Assembly: GCA_964615365.1 (NCBI GenBank)
Contig: CAZTOU010000014.1
Location: 48,555 to 112,554, forward strand
Direction: 5' to 3'
Length of the DNA: 64,000 nt
DNA from: CAVXZE01 sp964615365
GTDB lineage: Bacteria > Myxococcota_A > UBA9160 > UBA6930
Position numbers and translations under genes: made by a program. Numbering within the stretch: the first letter of the stretch is position 1; every line of letters starts with the position of its first letter. The notes under the pieces were generated by a model. The model saw only the letters and a program-made list of their open reading frames with translations, was not told the DNA's origin and made no database searches. Below are positions 62,144 through 64,000 of the stretch, in pieces.

Positions 62144-63961
62144 TCAGACCCTGCGACTGCGCCTCCGGTAGAGCCACATCAGCGGCGGCAGGAGGAGAGC
62201 CAACTCAATGCCGAGGCCGCACGGCCCCGACGACGGCGACTCTGATTTGTCCCAGGGCGCCACACACTGGGGGTCGGGATCGCCCAGGCCAGCTCCGTCC
62301 CAGTCTGCCAGGGGCGGCTCATCGTTGTCGGCGTTATCGACCCCGTCATCGCACTCGGGATTCTCGTGTGGCCAGTTGGGGTTCTTGCAGCCGATGTCAG
62401 CCGGGTAGTCCGTGGCTCCGTCCGTGTCGTTGTCTGCCCCGTCGTCGCAGACCAGGAGGGGTGAGCGTTCCGAAAGATCCGCGACGTCCGCGCACCCGGG
62501 GTCGCCGCCGACGAAGTCGGTCACACCGTCACCGTCGTTGTCGATACCGTCGTTGCGGTGCGGGGCCGCGACGAGCTTCCGGACGCTTCCGTCCTGCTTG
62601 GTCAGGAGGTAGATATCGCCGTCGTCGTCCTGGCCGAAGCGGAGGTCGGTGCGCGGGGCGGGGCTACCGCCTCCGACGATCCACTTGAGAGTCTGCTCGG
62701 TGCCGGAGTCGGCGTCGAGCAGGCGCAGAGTCGCGAAGGGGGCGACTTGTGAGCCGTCGAGTTCTTCGATCGGGGCGACGAAGATCCGGCCCGAGTTCAG
62801 GTCGCCGAAGACGTAGTGGTCGCGGAGGCTCGGTACGTCGCTCCCTCGGTAGACGTAGCCGCCGCTGATGGCGCGATCGCCCTCGTCGTGGTCGTACTGG
62901 AGGACCGGATAGGTGAAGCCGAGCTGCGAATCGTTCGGGGGGAGGGGGAAGACGTCGTTCTCGTTGAAGTGCTCGACGAGATAGGTGCCCTCGCGCTCGG
63001 ACCAACCGAAGTTCGCGCCGTTGGCCCCGAGATCGATTTCCTCGACGTTGGCCTGCCCGATGTCGGAAATGAGCATTCGCTCCGTTCCCCCCTGGTCCCA
63101 GGAGAAGCGGTGCGGGTTGCGAAGGCCGTAGGCCCAGATCTCACCGAGAGTGTCCGGATCGCCGTCCGAGGCGAAGAGATTGGAGGTCGGAACGTTGTAC
63201 GGGTCGGTGCCCGACTCGAGGGGATCGATGCGGAGAATCGCACCCAGCGGGCTCGCGAGATCCTGTCCCACGAAGAGTGGATCGACGCTCGGTCTCGGGC
63301 AACAGACGTTGCCTCCGTCGCCCATGGCGATGTAGAGCAGTCCGAAGTCCGGGTCTGCGGGACCGAGGTTCGGGTCGAAAGCGATCTGGCCCACGTTGTG
63401 GTCGGCGTAGGGCTCGGCCACGCGCAGGACCGACCGGGCCGAGGTCGGGTCGATGGCGTCCGGATCGGCCGGGTCCACCCGCCATTCGTAGATGACCGAA
63501 TGGTGGACCGCGGCGGCTCCCCCTGGCAGCGCGAAGTCCGGCGCGACACTGGCGGGGTGGGTGCTCGAGGTATAGAGCTTCCCTTCTCCGGACGCGCCCG
63601 AGACGTGGTAGTCGGGATGGAAGGCCGCGGACGAGAGGCCGCGTTGGAACTGGTTGGCCATCAGGTCCGTGGCGGTGCCCACGTCGAGGAAGACCGACAG
63701 CGAGTCGTCGGAGTGAAGCTGGTAGACGAGACCGTTCTGGTCGACCACGAAACGCCGCCCGGAACCGTCCCCAATCAGGGTCATGGGACGCGCCCGAGGC
63801 CGCGAAACGCTCCCGGAATCGGGCAACCTGACCACGAACTCCACCGTCGCGGCTCGAACACCGGACGAAATGTCGGGTACCGGATCGGCGACCTGGGCCA
63901 GCGCGGGTGCCGCCAGGAGAGCGAGCAGCAGGACTGCGAAACGCACTCGAATCGATTGCAT
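62144..63961 (-). CDS. Secreted PQQ-type sugar dehydrogenase with C-terminal sorting tail
   Basis: The 605-residue protein has a signal peptide (VLLLALLAAPALA, cut after residue 22) and a six-bladed glucose/sorbosone dehydrogenase propeller: RGLSSAAFHPDY, DHNVGQIAFDP, LYIAMGDGG, WAYGLRNPHRFSWD, DIGQANVEEID, ISGGYVYRGSDVPSL. A Ca-binding-like repeat region (DGIDNDGDGVTDFVGGDPGC; DDGADNDTDGATDYPADIGC) follows. The end CGLGIELALLLPP then basic RRRSRR is a sorting tail like MYXO-CTERM-type signals. ATG 63961. It likely oxidises sugars at the cell surface. Confidence 0.85.
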   Translation of the reverse strand: MQSIRVRFAVLLLALLAAPALAQVADPVPDISSGVRAATVEFVVRLPDSGSVSRPRARPMTLIGDGSGRRFVVDQNGLVYQLHSDDSLSVFLDVGTATDLMANQFQRGLSSAAFHPDYHVSGASGEGKLYTSSTHPASVAPDFALPGGAAAVHHSVIYEWRVDPADPDAIDPTSARSVLRVAEPYADHNVGQIAFDPNLGPADPDFGLLYIAMGDGGNVCCPRPSVDPLFVGQDLASPLGAILRIDPLESGTDPYNVPTSNLFASDGDPDTLGEIWAYGLRNPHRFSWDQGGTERMLISDIGQANVEEIDLGANGANFGWSEREGTYLVEHFNENDVFPLPPNDSQLGFTYPVLQYDHDEGDRAISGGYVYRGSDVPSLRDHYVFGDLNSGRIFVAPIEELDGSQVAPFATLRLLDADSGTEQTLKWIVGGGSPAPRTDLRFGQDDDGDIYLLTKQDGSVRKLVAAPHRNDGIDNDGDGVTDFVGGDPGCADVADLSERSPLLVCDDGADNDTDGATDYPADIGCKNPNWPHENPECDDGVDNADNDEPPLADWDGAGLGDPDPQCVAPWDKSESPSSGPCGLGIELALLLPPLMWLYRRRSRRV

Positions 63962-64000
63962 GAGTCGAACATACCGGAGGCCGAGCGACCCGGGGCGCCA

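Overview
The window is GC-rich chromosomal DNA from a Gram-negative bacterium. It most resembles an uncultured member of the old Deltaproteobacteria (Myxococcota, Desulfobacterota or Binatota type). Supporting signs are small lipobox proteins, OmpA and BamE-like proteins, a PEP-CTERM-like and a second C-terminal sorting tail, lone acyl-CoA thiolase-like genes, and DUF6502/DUF5666 neighbours. A run of N near 57 kb shows the sequence is a draft scaffold. Family calls come from reading motifs in translations; no database search was run.

Region 1 (1-10 kb) is core metabolism: a serB 5' end, then a compact 2-oxoglutarate dehydrogenase operon (sucA, sucB, lpdA) continuing into a TatD-type hydrolase and phosphonoacetaldehyde hydrolase (phnX). 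Converging on phnX is a ferredoxin plus class-III aminotransferase-like pair. Region 2 (10-22.6 kb) holds an OmpA-like protein, an acyl-CoA gene series (enoyl-CoA hydratase family, VOC, thiolase-like, acyl-CoA synthetase/CoA-binding), and a leftward group (TetR, SDR, a 22-residue membrane microprotein, two FAD oxidoreductases, a DegT aminotransferase). An AraC regulator closes this region.

Region 3 (22.6-34 kb) looks anaerobic and redox-related: a glycyl radical enzyme with its activase, divergent from the AraC gene across a 21-bp direct-repeat operator; a three-gene dehydratase-activase-like set (DUF2229-type, HgdB-like, BcrA/BadF ATPase) behind a B12-binding radical SAM gene; then a PerR-like regulator with two perfect 7-1-7 boxes ahead of a periplasmic katG broken by one amber codon. 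Region 4 (34-48.2 kb) is accessory: two paralogous TIR-like (MTH538/ThsB-type) genes, an RRM protein, an FKBP, a decayed SGNH hydrolase, a ribokinase-DeoC fusion, a GrdB-like gene with an in-frame UGA in a U-x-x-C motif followed by a bSECIS-like hairpin, an RhlE helicase, an XRE regulator, a GIY-YIG-like protein, Fic, a DUF4143 ATPase, and several insertion-sequence and integrase remnants.

Region 5 (48.2-54 kb) is an envelope or surface cluster. Its PEP-CTERM-like protein, exported protein and DUF6502-DUF5666 pair share a palindromic upstream motif, GTGGGAAA-N-TTTCCCAC. Region 6 (54-64 kb) has a second integrase remnant abutting tRNA-Arg(TCG), five tandem overlapping BamE/SmpA-like lipoprotein genes, the assembly gap, an ECF sigma/anti-sigma pair, a thiolase-like/DUF35 pair, a beta-lactamase-fold hydrolase, tRNA-His and tRNA-Arg(TCT), and a secreted PQQ-type sugar dehydrogenase-like protein.

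The strongest leads are the candidate selenoprotein at 39.2-40.1 kb, the shared palindromic operator at 48-51 kb, the five-gene lipoprotein array, the amber-interrupted katG, and the paired TIR-like genes beside mobile-element or toxin-antitoxin debris.
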